Shown: positions 17,119-26,337, numbered from the stretch's first letter. The stretch is DNA of 33,266 nt from UBA6215 sp964484255 (GCA_964484255.1 CAZAEH010000015.1:1-33266), one strand, 5' to 3'. A program made the numbers and translations. The notes: generated by a model from the letters alone, not told the origin.

Positions 17119-18165
17119 TTAAAAATCTCTCACCTGTTCGATATAACCGTCAAAATTACGCTTCATCTCGGTGATGCTGTCCCCGCCGAATTTCTCCGAA
17201 ACAGCCATCGCCAGTTCCAAGGCAAGGACCGCTTCCGCTACCACTGCAGCCGCGTGGACAGCGCATACATCATGCCTTTCGACCTGGGCAGCAACCTTTT
17301 TTTTCGTTTTAATATCCACGGATTCGAGCGGCTTTCCGAGCGTGGCTATCGGTTTCATGGCGATCCTGACGATAACCGGCTCTCCGTTGGTCATGCCTCC
17401 TTCGAGCCCGCCGGAGTTATTGGTCTTCCTCGAGAACCCTTTCTTCCTGTCGAAAGTTATCTCATCGTGTACCTTCGAACCAGGCAACCGGGCAGCGGAA
17501 AAACCAAGACCTATCTCCACGCCCTTTATCGCCTGGATGGACATCATGGCACCCGCTATCCTGGCGTCAAGCCTCCTGTCCGGGAAGACATGGCTGCCTA
17601 AACCGGCCGGGACCCCTGCCGCGGATATCTCGCAGACCCCGCCAAGGGTATCGCCTGACCTGGCGCACTCTTCTACTTTTTTTAGCATCGCTTTCTCTTT
17701 CGACTCGCCGCCTATCTCTACCACATGGCTCGACACCCTTATAGCGAACTCATCAAGGAGTATTTTGCAAAGGCCGCCTATGGCTACCCTCATCGCGGTC
17801 TCGCGCGCGCTCGCCCTTTCAAGTATATCGCGGATATCCGAAGTATTGTATTTCATCGCTCCGGAAAGGTCCGCATGCCCCGGGCGGGGACGGGTTATCG
17901 AAGGCAGCGTATCTATGGAAAAATCCTTGTTCTCAATAAGCAGGGCTATCGGGCTTCCTATGGTAGCGCCCTTACGCAGTCCGGACAGGATCTGGACGCT
18001 GTCCTGTTCTATGGCCATCCTGGCGCCCCTGCCGAAACCGGACTGCCTGCGCTTGAGCTCGAGGTTTATCGTGCCCTTATCAACCTTCAGGCCGGAAGGC
18101 ATCCCTTCCAATATACCCAAAAGGAACTTACCGTGTGATTCGCCCGCCGTAAGGTATCTCAACAT
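17119..18165 (-). CDS. aroC: Chorismate synthase
   Basis: 348 residues. The N-terminal LTAGESHGKFLLGILEGMPSG (GESHG at 8-12), RRQSGFGRGARM, RPRPGHADLSGAMKY and RASARETAMRVAIG are classical AroC signatures for binding reduced FMN and EPSP. It forms chorismate, the branch point to aromatic amino acids, folate and quinones. A strong AGGAGG lies seven bases before the ATG, in an 11-bp gap after the prepilin peptidase gene. Confidence 0.96.
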   Translation of the reverse strand: MLRYLTAGESHGKFLLGILEGMPSGLKVDKGTINLELKRRQSGFGRGARMAIEQDSVQILSGLRKGATIGSPIALLIENKDFSIDTLPSITRPRPGHADLSGAMKYNTSDIRDILERASARETAMRVAIGGLCKILLDEFAIRVSSHVVEIGGESKEKAMLKKVEECARSGDTLGGVCEISAAGVPAGLGSHVFPDRRLDARIAGAMMSIQAIKGVEIGLGFSAARLPGSKVHDEITFDRKKGFSRKTNNSGGLEGGMTNGEPVIVRIAMKPIATLGKPLESVDIKTKKKVAAQVERHDVCAVHAAAVVAEAVLALELAMAVSEKFGGDSITEMKRNFDGYIEQVRDF

Positions 18166-18176
18166 CTTCTAACCTC

Positions 18177-18956
18177 CTATAATGGAAAAAATGAAAGGAT
18201 ATCGTCCCTGAAGATTATGCATATAAAAGCTGCTATCGCCAGGAAAGGCCCATACTGTATTATATCCTGTTTTTTCTTGAGCAATTTTGGTATTCCCACG
18301 AAGGAACCGAACACCGGAGCAACAAAAAAAGCGACTATAGTCAGCTTCAACCCGAGGAACGAACCGATCAACATAAGCAGCATAAGGTCCCCTCCTCCCA
18401 TCGCCTCCTTTTTATACAATAGCTTTCCTAAAAGTCCTATAAGGTAAAGGGAGACAAAACCGAATACGACCCCAAAGAACGAGCTGCCTAACGCCGCGAA
18501 CCTTGAGACCTCCCCCTGGATCTTCGGGTAAATAAAGCTTATCAAAAGGCCGGCGATGATCCCGGGAACGCTCAACTCGTCAGGTATTATCCAGTGCTCG
18601 ATATCTATAAAAGATATCACGATAAGCACGCATGAGAGCGCCATATAGATGAAAAATTCCGGGTTTAGTCCGAACCTCCAATACAGGACCGTAAAGATGA
18701 TAGCCGTCAAACCTTCCACCGTCAAATAGCGTAAAGATATCCTGCTCTTGCAAAAAGCACACCTTCCACCCAGCATTATATAACTAATAAAAGGTATATT
18801 AAGATACCATGGCAGCGGCCGTTTGCATTGCGGGCAATGCGATGCCGGAAAAACAATGGATTCGCACCGCGGCAGCCTGTGTATGCACACGTTCAAAAAA
18901 CTTCCTACTATGGACCCGAACATGAAAACAAATACATAGATGATCAATGACAGCAT
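18177..18956 (-). CDS. pilD: Prepilin peptidase (type IV prepilin leader peptidase/N-methyltransferase)
   Basis: 259 residues with about eight hydrophobic membrane segments. The N-terminal cytoplasmic loop carries the two CxxC pairs (C41, C44, C66, C69) of the bifunctional methylating enzymes. The catalytic aspartates are D118 in FIDIEHWIIPDE and D190 in the GGGD motif (GxGD-type aspartyl protease). It cleaves and methylates prepilins and pseudopilins for type IV pili or type II secretion. It overlaps the 3' end of aroE by 13 bases, an odd place for a pilus gene. No pilus or secretion genes are nearby in region 1, although several cassette proteins have pseudopilin-like head segments. Confidence 0.93.
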   Translation of the reverse strand: MLSLIIYVFVFMFGSIVGSFLNVCIHRLPRCESIVFPASHCPQCKRPLPWYLNIPFISYIMLGGRCAFCKSRISLRYLTVEGLTAIIFTVLYWRFGLNPEFFIYMALSCVLIVISFIDIEHWIIPDELSVPGIIAGLLISFIYPKIQGEVSRFAALGSSFFGVVFGFVSLYLIGLLGKLLYKKEAMGGGDLMLLMLIGSFLGLKLTIVAFFVAPVFGSFVGIPKLLKKKQDIIQYGPFLAIAAFICIIFRDDILSFFPL

Positions 18957-19819
18957 TTGACCGCCTTTTCCAGCGCGCGGCGCATCACGGCAACCGGCGC
19001 CTGCTTTCCCGTAAACAGTTCAAATGAAAGCGTACCCTGGTAAAGCAGCATCCCGAGACCGTTCATTGCTTTGAGCCCGCGCTTTTTCGCTTCCTTTATA
19101 AGAGGCGTGGCCGGAGGATTATAAACTATGTCGTAAACCGCCAGGCCTTTATGCAGGGTCTTGGGGTTTACTATGCACGGGTCTCCTTTATGCATCCCCA
19201 CCGAGCTCGCGTTTACCAGCAAGTCCGAAGCAAGGACTTCATTATCTATGCCGGACTTCACGAACGGCAACGCAAGGGTCCCGCATTTGGGAAAAACTTT
19301 TCCCGTCTTCGCGGCAAGGGCCTTGGCCCGTTTCACATCTATATCGGTAAATTTTATGGAAGCGGCGCCCTCCCTTGCCAGGACAAACGCTATAGCTTGC
19401 GCCGCGCCGCCACAGCCGAAAAGCAACACGTTCTTTCCTTTGGGATCCAGTTTCAGGTCATCTTTCAGGGAACGGATAAACCCTTCCCCGTCGGTATTGT
19501 ATCCTTTTGTCCTGCCTGCCTTGAATACAACGGTATTCACGGCGCCTATGCCTTTTGCCTCCGGCGAAAGGCCGTCAAGCAAAGACATTATGGCCTGCTT
19601 GTGCGGGATGGTGATGTTCAACCCGCGGACGCCGAGTCCCTTTAAAGCCGGAATCGCCCCTTTGAGGTCAGCAGGCGCTATCTCAAAAGGCATATATACC
19701 GCGTTCATACCCAGACAAGCGAGCGCCGCATTTTGAAAATGCGGCGATAGCGAATGCTTTATCGGGTAACCGACTACCCCGAATATCCTGGGATGCCCTT
19801 TCGTCTTTTTAGATCTCAA
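18944..19819 (-). CDS. aroE: Shikimate dehydrogenase
   Basis: 291 residues. The shikimate-binding KHSLSPHFQN (S23, S25), the catalytic lysine in NITIPHKQAI (K74), the aspartate in YNTDGEGF (D110) and the NADP-binding loop LLFGCGGAAQAIAF are present, followed by LVNASSVGM. It reduces 3-dehydroshikimate to shikimate. The start overlaps the leuA 3' end by 11 bases. The partner enzymes aroC and aroK are downstream in the same transcription unit. Confidence 0.95.
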   Translation of the reverse strand: MRSKKTKGHPRIFGVVGYPIKHSLSPHFQNAALACLGMNAVYMPFEIAPADLKGAIPALKGLGVRGLNITIPHKQAIMSLLDGLSPEAKGIGAVNTVVFKAGRTKGYNTDGEGFIRSLKDDLKLDPKGKNVLLFGCGGAAQAIAFVLAREGAASIKFTDIDVKRAKALAAKTGKVFPKCGTLALPFVKSGIDNEVLASDLLVNASSVGMHKGDPCIVNPKTLHKGLAVYDIVYNPPATPLIKEAKKRGLKAMNGLGMLLYQGTLSFELFTGKQAPVAVMRRALEKAVKCCH

Positions 19820-21341
19820 TTCTCAATCTCTTCTTTTCCTTGTGGACCAGTTTATTGACAGCGTTAAGATATGCCTTGACGCTGGCCTCTATGACATCCG
19901 TTGAAGCGGATTTCCCGAGGACGATCTTTTCCTTTGAGCGAAGCCGTACCGTGACCTCTCCCATCGCGTCCTTGCCTTTTGTAACGGACTGCAACGAGTA
20001 ATCCGCTAATTCGCCTTTGACCTTGGTTATCTTGTCTATCGCTTTATAACAGGCATCCACCGGGCCGTCCCCTTCGGCGGAAGCTGTTTTTACACCGTCC
20101 TTCGAGCGCAACTTTACCGTCGCCACGGGGATCTCTTCCGTAGAGGCGACCGTACGGAACGAATTGAGTTTCCAGGTCTCGGAAGAACCGCCGGGACCTT
20201 CTTCCATTAAGGTCTCGAGGTCCTCGTCATATATGAATTTCTTCTTATCGGCAAGGATCTTGAACTTTTCGAAAGCCTTATCGGTTTGCGCCGCGCTGAG
20301 GGAATACCCGAGCTTTTTCATCTTTTCCGCAAAAGCGTGCCTGCCTGAATGCTTGCCCAAGACAAGGCTTGAAGCCGTCAAACCTATCTCGCAAGGGCTC
20401 ATTATCTCGTAGGTGGTCCTCTTCTTCAATACCCCGTCCTGGTGTATCCCGGACTCATGCGCGAACGCGTTCTGGCCGACTATAGCCTTGTTCGGCTGGA
20501 TGATCATACCGGTCAACTTGGATACTAACCTGCTTGCCTTAGAGATCTCCTGCGTCGCGATACCGGTTGAGAGGTTGCCGAAGAGGTCACCCCTGGTCTT
20601 GACGGCCATGACTATCTCTTCCATTGAGGCGTTACCCGCGCGCTCGCCGATCCCGTTTATGGTGCATTCTACCTGCCTGGCGCCGCTCCTTATCGCCGCC
20701 AAAGAGTTCGCTACACCCAATCCGAGATCATTGTGGCAGTGGACGCTTATGACCGCCCTGCCTATGTTCGGGACATGGTTCTTAATATCACGTATTAACC
20801 CGCCGAACTCCTCGGGTATGGCATATCCGACCGTATCGGGTATATTGACGGTAGAAGCGCCCGCAATTATGACCTGTTCGATAACCCGGTAGAGGAAGTC
20901 CTTTTCGCTCCTCGATGCATCCTCGGGAGAGAACTCTACGTCATCCGTATAGCGTCGGGCAAGTTTGACGGCATCCACCGCAAGGCGCACTATTTCGTCC
21001 TCGGCCTTCTTCAACTTGTATTTCATATGTATCTTCGACGTGGCCAGGAAGACGTGGACGCGCTTCTTAGAAGCAGGCTTAATGGCCTCTCCGGCCGCTT
21101 CTATGTCTTTCTTAAGGCACCTGGCAAGCCCGCATATGACCGGGCCTTTTACCTTCTGCGCTATCGTCTTTACCGCGGCGAAGTCCCCCGGCGATGAGAC
21201 CGGGAAACCCGCCTCTATAACGTCCACCTTAAGCCGCACGAGCTGCTGGGCTATTTCGAGCTTCTCATGCGCCTCAAGCGACGCGCCGGGGCATTGTTCT
21301 CCGTCCCGGAGCGTTGTATCGAAGATTATTATCTTTTCCAT
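19809..21341 (-). CDS. leuA: 2-isopropylmalate synthase
   Basis: 510 residues, matching LeuA (about 500-520). FDTTLRDGEQCPGASL at the N-terminus, the metal-binding SVHCHNDLGLGVANS and the segment ECTINGIGERAGNA mark the HMGL-like TIM barrel. The C-terminal portion from about residue 385 looks like the LeuA regulatory dimer domain that binds leucine. The C-terminal domain and family length favour LeuA over homocitrate or citramalate synthase, although the latter is related. It condenses acetyl-CoA with 2-oxoisovalerate. The gene follows ilvC after an 80-bp gap that carries a stable hairpin, and has AGGAGAG upstream. Confidence 0.92.
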   Translation of the reverse strand: MEKIIIFDTTLRDGEQCPGASLEAHEKLEIAQQLVRLKVDVIEAGFPVSSPGDFAAVKTIAQKVKGPVICGLARCLKKDIEAAGEAIKPASKKRVHVFLATSKIHMKYKLKKAEDEIVRLAVDAVKLARRYTDDVEFSPEDASRSEKDFLYRVIEQVIIAGASTVNIPDTVGYAIPEEFGGLIRDIKNHVPNIGRAVISVHCHNDLGLGVANSLAAIRSGARQVECTINGIGERAGNASMEEIVMAVKTRGDLFGNLSTGIATQEISKASRLVSKLTGMIIQPNKAIVGQNAFAHESGIHQDGVLKKRTTYEIMSPCEIGLTASSLVLGKHSGRHAFAEKMKKLGYSLSAAQTDKAFEKFKILADKKKFIYDEDLETLMEEGPGGSSETWKLNSFRTVASTEEIPVATVKLRSKDGVKTASAEGDGPVDACYKAIDKITKVKGELADYSLQSVTKGKDAMGEVTVRLRSKEKIVLGKSASTDVIEASVKAYLNAVNKLVHKEKKRLRIEI

Positions 21342-21359
21342 TGTTTGCTCTCTCTCCTA

Positions 21360-21406
21360 CCCCTGCAGATTTCTCGGCTAAAAGTCTCGAAATCTATGCG
21401 CAGGGG
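21360..21406 (-). promoter_or_regulatory. Intercistronic hairpin between ilvC and leuA
   Basis: On the minus-strand RNA, CCCCTGC and AGATTTC pair with GAAATCT and GCAGGGG across a roughly 15-base loop, giving 14 base pairs interrupted by a four-base bulge (GCAT) on the 5' side. No T-run follows, so it is not an ordinary intrinsic terminator. Position in the only sizeable gap of the amino-acid part of the operon suggests an RNA-processing or stability element, which is inference. Confidence 0.55.
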
Positions 21407-21421
21407 CTCCGCTCGCGTAAA

Positions 21422-22423
21422 CTACTTACGCTCGCTACGCATCCACGGCATCATTTCGCGAAGCTGTTTGCCGACCTTCTCGATCTGATGCTCGTCGCCT
21501 TCTTTTAACAACCGGTCGAAGTTCTTCCTGCCGGTCTCATTCTCCTTGATCCATTCCCTCGCGAACTTCCCGCTCTTTATTTCCTTGAGCAATTTCTTCA
21601 TTTCCTTGCGGGTCCTCGCATTGACTATCCTGGGACCGCGGCTTAGGTCTCCGTAGGTCGCGGTATTGGAAACTCCGCGGCGCATGCCTGCGATGCCCCT
21701 CTCCTGTATCAGGTCCGTTATCAGTTTCAGCTCATGCAGGACCTCGAAATACGCTATCTCGGGCTGGTAACCGGCCTCGGCAAGAGTGTCGAAACCTGCC
21801 TTTATCAGCTCGCTGACGCCGCCGCAAAGGACGGCCTGCTCGCCGAAGAGGTCCGTCTCGGTCTCTTCCTCAAACGTCGTCTCGATAACGCCTGCGGTCG
21901 TGGCCTTAATGGCCTTGGCATACGCGAGGGCTATCTTCTTGGCGTTGCCGGTAGCATCCTGATATATCGCGATAAGCGAAGGAACGCCCTTGCCTTCTTC
22001 ATACATCCTGCGCACCAAAGCGCCCGGACCCTTGGGAGCTATCATAAAGACATCGACGTTCTTCGGCGGTTTGATCTGCTTGAAACGGATATTGAACCCG
22101 TGCGAAAAGCAGAGCGCTTTGCCCTTCTTCAGGTTCGGCTTTATGCTTTCCTTATAAACTTTTGCCTGCACGTGGTCCTGCGTCAGTATTTGTATTATAT
22201 CAGCCTTCTTCGCCGCTTCGGCGGCCGATACGGGCTCGAAACCGTCCTTCTTCGCCTGTTCGTAGTTGATGGTGCCGGGCATTTCGGAAACCACCACGTT
22301 GCATCCCGAATCCCTAAGGCACAGCGACTGGCCCCGGCCCTGTATACCGTAACCGATTATCGCTATAGTCTTGTCCTTTAAAACGTCAAGGTCAGCGTCT
22401 TTATCATAGTAGATCTTTGCCAT
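21422..22423 (-). CDS. ilvC: Ketol-acid reductoisomerase (class I)
   Basis: 333 residues, class I length. The Rossmann motif IIGYGIQGRGQS (glycines at 24, 26, 29) starts the cofactor domain, followed by the C-terminal helical domain with EETETDLFGEQAVLCGG, which carries magnesium-binding acidic residues, and later YFEVLHELKLI. It isomerises and reduces acetolactate in valine and isoleucine synthesis. The loop after strand beta-2 reads VVVSEMPGTINYEQA (43-57) rather than the usual arginine/serine-rich NADPH loop. The acidic E47 suggests possible NADH use. The ATG directly follows the ilvN stop. Confidence 0.95.
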   Translation of the reverse strand: MAKIYYDKDADLDVLKDKTIAIIGYGIQGRGQSLCLRDSGCNVVVSEMPGTINYEQAKKDGFEPVSAAEAAKKADIIQILTQDHVQAKVYKESIKPNLKKGKALCFSHGFNIRFKQIKPPKNVDVFMIAPKGPGALVRRMYEEGKGVPSLIAIYQDATGNAKKIALAYAKAIKATTAGVIETTFEEETETDLFGEQAVLCGGVSELIKAGFDTLAEAGYQPEIAYFEVLHELKLITDLIQERGIAGMRRGVSNTATYGDLSRGPRIVNARTRKEMKKLLKEIKSGKFAREWIKENETGRKNFDRLLKEGDEHQIEKVGKQLREMMPWMRSERK

Positions 22424-22942
22424 TTACTCTTCTTCCTCCTTTGAAGTTTTCGATCCCTTTTCTTTCGGATCAAGTGACATTGCTATCTTTCCGGTCCTTA
22501 CTATCTCCTTTATCCCAAACTGCCTGAGTAGTTCGACCAGGTTATCTATCTTTTGGGTCTCCCCGGTCGCCTCTATGGTTATCGTGTCAACGCCCAGGTC
22601 TACGACGTCGGCTTTCATCGTGTCCGCTATTTCTATTATCTGGGCGCGGTCGTTCGGCGCGGATGTCCCGACCTTGATCAGTATGAGCTCACGGTCGATG
22701 AACCTCGACTTCGTGAGATCCTGGACCGTTATGACATCTATAAGCTTGTTAAGCTGCTTCTTGACCTGTTCCAGCGTGCGCTCGTCTCCCTCGACGACGA
22801 TCGTCATGCGCGAGACCGTAGGATCTTCCGTCTCTCCGACAGTAAGCGAATCGATATTGAACCCGCGCGCGGAAAAAAGCCCGGATATCCGGGAAAGGAC
22901 TCCCGAATGGTTCTCTACCAATGCCGATATAGTATGTTTCAT
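22424..22942 (-). CDS. ilvN: Acetolactate synthase small (regulatory) subunit
   Basis: 172 residues, typical of IlvN/IlvH. An N-terminal ACT domain is visible (HTISALVENHSGVLSRISGL, then RGFNIDSLTVG and the DPTVSRMTIVV strand), followed by the C-terminal domain with RELILIKV. It binds and activates the catalytic subunit and gives feedback inhibition by valine. Its ATG overlaps the ilvB stop region by four bases, giving stoichiometric coupling. The C-terminus has a lysine/glutamate-rich tail. Confidence 0.95.
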   Translation of the reverse strand: MKHTISALVENHSGVLSRISGLFSARGFNIDSLTVGETEDPTVSRMTIVVEGDERTLEQVKKQLNKLIDVITVQDLTKSRFIDRELILIKVGTSAPNDRAQIIEIADTMKADVVDLGVDTITIEATGETQKIDNLVELLRQFGIKEIVRTGKIAMSLDPKEKGSKTSKEEEE

Positions 22943-24612
22943 GCCATGCTCCCTATCATATCATCAAGCCGCTTGCCGGCGGGAACGAACGGGTAGACAT
23001 TCTCTTCCGGCTCGACTATGAATTCCATGACAACGACGTTCTTCGTATGCATCGCTTTCTCTATGGCAGGCCTGACCTCTTCCTTTTTGTCGATCCGCAT
23101 TCCGATGGCGCCATAGGCCTCGGCGATCTTGACGAAGTCCGGGTTGGTCATCTTCGTGTGGGAATACCTCTTCCCGTAGAAGAGTTCCTGCCACTGCCTG
23201 ACCATCCCCAGGAACGAGTTGTTCAGTATGACTATCTTGACGTCGATATTGTTAACAACAGCTGTCGCAAGTTCCTGTATGTTCATCTGTATCGAGCCGT
23301 CGCCGCTTATGACAAAAACCTGCGCGTCCGGCCTGCCGACCTTCGCGCCTATACCGGCAGGAAACCCGTAGCCCATGGTGCCGAGCCCTCCGCTTGAAAG
23401 GAACTCGCGCGGCCTGGCGAACTTGTACCATTGGGCCGTCCACATCTGGTGCTGGCCGACATCAGTAGCGATCACCGCATTGCCGTTGGTCGCCTCACAT
23501 ATCTGCTGGATGACATACTGCGGTCGCAGGTGGTCATCCGTCTTATAGTGAAGCGGGTGCTTGTTCTTCCACTCGACTATCTTTTCCGTCCATTCCTTGT
23601 CATGCGGACGGTGGACAACTTTAAGTATCTCGCCCAAAACGCATTTGACGTCACCGACTATCGGGATATCGACAGCAACGCTCTTGGATATCGCCGAAGG
23701 ATCGATGTCGATATGTATTATCTTCGCGTGCGGCGCGAACTCGTCGACCTTACCGGTGACCCTGTCGTCGAAACGGGCGCCTATGGCTATAAGCAGGTCG
23801 CAGTTCTGGACGGCATGGTTAGCATAACCTGTGCCATGCATGCCGAGCATGCCGAGCGAAAGATCATGGCTTCCGGGAAAACCGCCGAGGCCCAGCAAGG
23901 TCATGGCAACAGGAGAGTTTATCTTCTCGGCAAACTCCTTGAGTTCCTTCGAAGCGCCGGAAAGAATGACCCCTCCGCCTGCGTATATGACCGGTTTCTT
24001 CGATTCGGATATCAATTTCACGGCGCGCCGGATCTGCCCCGGATGGCCGTGATACGTAGGCTTGTAGCTGCGTATATTGACCTCGGAAGGGTAATGGAAC
24101 TCTGTCTCGGCCAACTGCACATCCGACGGCAAGTCTATAAGGACAGGTCCCGGCCTTCCGGTCGAGGCGATATGGAAAGCTTCCTTGACCGTCCTTGCGA
24201 GGTCCTTGACATCCTTGACCAGGTAATTATGCTTGGTTATCGGACGGGTTATGCCTATCATGTCCGCTTCCTGGAACGCGTCGTTACCTATCATGAACGT
24301 CTTGACCTGTCCGGTTATGGCAACCATCGGTATAGAGTCCATGTAAGCGGTCGCGATGCCGGTAACAAGGTTCGTGGCACCCGGCCCGGAAGTCGCTATG
24401 CAGACCCCGGGTTTTCCCGTCACGCGCGCGTAGCCGTCAGCCGCGTGGGCGGCGGCCTGCTCGTGCCTGACAAGGTAGAACTTCAGGTCGGAACCGTAAA
24501 GAGCATCAAAGAGCGGCAGGGCCTGCCCGCCCGGATAACCGAATATGGCACCGACGCCTTCCTTCTTGAACGCTTCAATAAGTATCCGCGCTCCATTCAT
24601 CTTGGTTGTCAT
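22939..24612 (-). CDS. ilvB: Acetolactate synthase large (catalytic) subunit
   Basis: 557 residues. The thiamine-diphosphate enzyme signatures are present: the catalytic glutamate E51 in RHEQAAAHAADGYAR, the FAD/central domain with GARFDDRVTGK, and the ThDP-binding motif from GDG (437-439) to NN (464-465). It condenses pyruvate with pyruvate or 2-oxobutyrate in branched-chain synthesis. The first ATG at 24612 lies six bases after the ilvD stop; a second in-frame ATG four codons later is an alternative start. The ilvB-ilvN-ilvC order is the common one. Confidence 0.95.
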   Translation of the reverse strand: MTTKMNGARILIEAFKKEGVGAIFGYPGGQALPLFDALYGSDLKFYLVRHEQAAAHAADGYARVTGKPGVCIATSGPGATNLVTGIATAYMDSIPMVAITGQVKTFMIGNDAFQEADMIGITRPITKHNYLVKDVKDLARTVKEAFHIASTGRPGPVLIDLPSDVQLAETEFHYPSEVNIRSYKPTYHGHPGQIRRAVKLISESKKPVIYAGGGVILSGASKELKEFAEKINSPVAMTLLGLGGFPGSHDLSLGMLGMHGTGYANHAVQNCDLLIAIGARFDDRVTGKVDEFAPHAKIIHIDIDPSAISKSVAVDIPIVGDVKCVLGEILKVVHRPHDKEWTEKIVEWKNKHPLHYKTDDHLRPQYVIQQICEATNGNAVIATDVGQHQMWTAQWYKFARPREFLSSGGLGTMGYGFPAGIGAKVGRPDAQVFVISGDGSIQMNIQELATAVVNNIDVKIVILNNSFLGMVRQWQELFYGKRYSHTKMTNPDFVKIAEAYGAIGMRIDKKEEVRPAIEKAMHTKNVVVMEFIVEPEENVYPFVPAGKRLDDMIGSMA

Positions 24613-24618
24613 CTATTT

Positions 24619-26277
24619 TTAGCCTTTCATAACGGCGCCTGTCGAAGACGACGTGACGAGCTTCGCGTAACGCGCGAGGTAGCCCGTATTTATCTTCGGT
24701 TTTTGCGCCTTTATCGCTTTCAATCTTTTTGTCAATTCAGACTTCGAGACCTTCAATTCCAGCTTCCTGCCCGGAATATCTATCTCTACGGTATCGCCGT
24801 TCTTGATCGCGGCGATAGGCCCGCCTTCGGCAGCTTCAGGCGATATATGCCCGATGCACGGCCCCTGCGTGCCCCCGGAGAACCTTCCGTCGGTTATAAG
24901 GGCAACTTTATCCGCCAGGCCCAGGCCTACGATAGCGGCCGTCGGGGAGAGCATCTCCCTCATTCCAGGGCCGCCCTTCGGCCCTTCATAGCGGATGACT
25001 ATGCAATCGCCGGCTTTTATCTTTCCGGTCATGATCGCCTTCATCGCCTCTTCCTCGGAATTGAAGACCTTCGCCTTCCCTGTAAAACGTTTGATCTTCT
25101 CCTGGACAGCAGTCTGCTTGACTACGGCACCGTCCGGGGCGATATTGCCCTTCAGGACGGCGATCCCTCCTTCTCTATGGTACGGCCTGTTAAGCGGCCG
25201 GATGACCTCTTCATCGTCTATGCGGGCGGAATCCGCCAACCGGAATATCGTCCTCCCGCTGACCGTCATGTGGTCATTAAGTAACGGCTTAAGCCTCTTT
25301 AGGACTGCGGGTATGCCTCCCGCGAACTCGAGGTCTTCCATAAAATACCTGCCCGAAGGCAAAATATCGGATATATGCGGAGTGCTCCTGCTTATCTTGT
25401 CGAACATATCCAGGGGCAGTTTAATGCCCAGCTCGTGGGCGATGGCCGTCAGGTGCAGGACGGTGTTCGTCGAACCGCCGAGACCCATGTCGACGCGCAT
25501 CGCGTTCTCGAAAGACTTGATGGTCATTATCTTCGAGGGGGTAATGTTCTTCCTGACGAGCTCGACGATACGTTCGCCGCTCTCGTGGGCTATCCTCTCC
25601 CTCTTCGCCGAGACCGCCAGCGCAGTGGCGCCGCCCGGCATGGCTATACCGATGGATTCCGTTATGCAGGCCATCGTATTGGCCGTATAAAGACCCTGGC
25701 AGGCTCCCGGACCCGGGCACGCGTTGCACTCGAGCTCATCAAGCTCTTCCCTGGTTATCTCGCCGGCCCTGTATCTTCCGACCGCCTCAAATGTATCCTT
25801 GACGAGCGAAAGCCTCTTCATGCGCGAACGGCCTGAAAGCATAGGCCCACCGGTAACGACTATCGCCGGGATGTCCATGCGGCAAGCCGCCATGAGCATT
25901 CCCGGGGTTATTTTGTCGCAATTAGTCAAAAGAATGAGCCCGTCGAGGGCGTGTGCCGTCGTGACCATCTCGATCATGTCGGCTATAAGTTCCCTCGAGG
26001 GAAGCGAACAATGCATGCCAAGGTGGCCCATGGTAACACCGTCACATATGGCCGGGACACCGAAAACAAAAGCGGTGCCGCCGCCGGCATAAATGCCGTG
26101 CTCGATAGAACGCTCGAGCGCCCTTAAATGGGTATGTCCCGGGACAAGGTCCGTAAAACTGGAGGCGATACCGATAAACGGCTTGCCCATCTCGGATTTC
26201 GAAATACCCGTAGCATACATAAGTGACCGGCTTCCGACCTTCTCAAGGCCTTTCTTGACTCTTTCGCTTCTGAACAT
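24619..26277 (-). CDS. ilvD: Dihydroxy-acid dehydratase
   Basis: 552 residues of the IlvD/Edd family. Cluster ligands are C120 in LLTNCDKITPGM and C193 in CPGPGACQGLYTANTMAC. At the remaining cluster-ligand region the protein has SFTDLVPGHTHL, like E. coli IlvD, rather than the cysteine of the plant-type [2Fe-2S] enzymes, which hints at the oxygen-labile [4Fe-4S] class. It dehydrates dihydroxy-isovalerate and dihydroxy-methylvalerate. It is the first gene of the long minus-strand run: AAGGAG lies seven bases before the ATG and a near-consensus promoter about 80 bases upstream. Confidence 0.95.
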   Translation of the reverse strand: MFRSERVKKGLEKVGSRSLMYATGISKSEMGKPFIGIASSFTDLVPGHTHLRALERSIEHGIYAGGGTAFVFGVPAICDGVTMGHLGMHCSLPSRELIADMIEMVTTAHALDGLILLTNCDKITPGMLMAACRMDIPAIVVTGGPMLSGRSRMKRLSLVKDTFEAVGRYRAGEITREELDELECNACPGPGACQGLYTANTMACITESIGIAMPGGATALAVSAKRERIAHESGERIVELVRKNITPSKIMTIKSFENAMRVDMGLGGSTNTVLHLTAIAHELGIKLPLDMFDKISRSTPHISDILPSGRYFMEDLEFAGGIPAVLKRLKPLLNDHMTVSGRTIFRLADSARIDDEEVIRPLNRPYHREGGIAVLKGNIAPDGAVVKQTAVQEKIKRFTGKAKVFNSEEEAMKAIMTGKIKAGDCIVIRYEGPKGGPGMREMLSPTAAIVGLGLADKVALITDGRFSGGTQGPCIGHISPEAAEGGPIAAIKNGDTVEIDIPGRKLELKVSKSELTKRLKAIKAQKPKINTGYLARYAKLVTSSSTGAVMKG

Positions 26278-26305
26278 GACATATCTCCTTGTATTTCTTA
26301 GGGTT

Positions 26306-26337
26306 AACTTCCCGCTCGGAATGACGTAAGGAAAGTT
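26306..26337 (-). promoter_or_regulatory. Hairpin in the ilvD leader
   Basis: In the predicted 5' leader, AACTTTCC can pair with GGGAAGTT (eight pairs, one G-U) around a 16-base loop. It lies between the promoter and the ilvD ribosome-binding site. No leucine, valine or isoleucine codon-rich leader peptide and no T-box features are seen, so a regulatory role is unproven. Confidence 0.3.

Noticed and set aside
23431..25284. 617-codon plus-strand open frame
   Set aside because: It lies antisense to ilvB and ilvD, has no recognisable domain and looks like the low-complexity shadow of GC-biased codons in the opposite strand.
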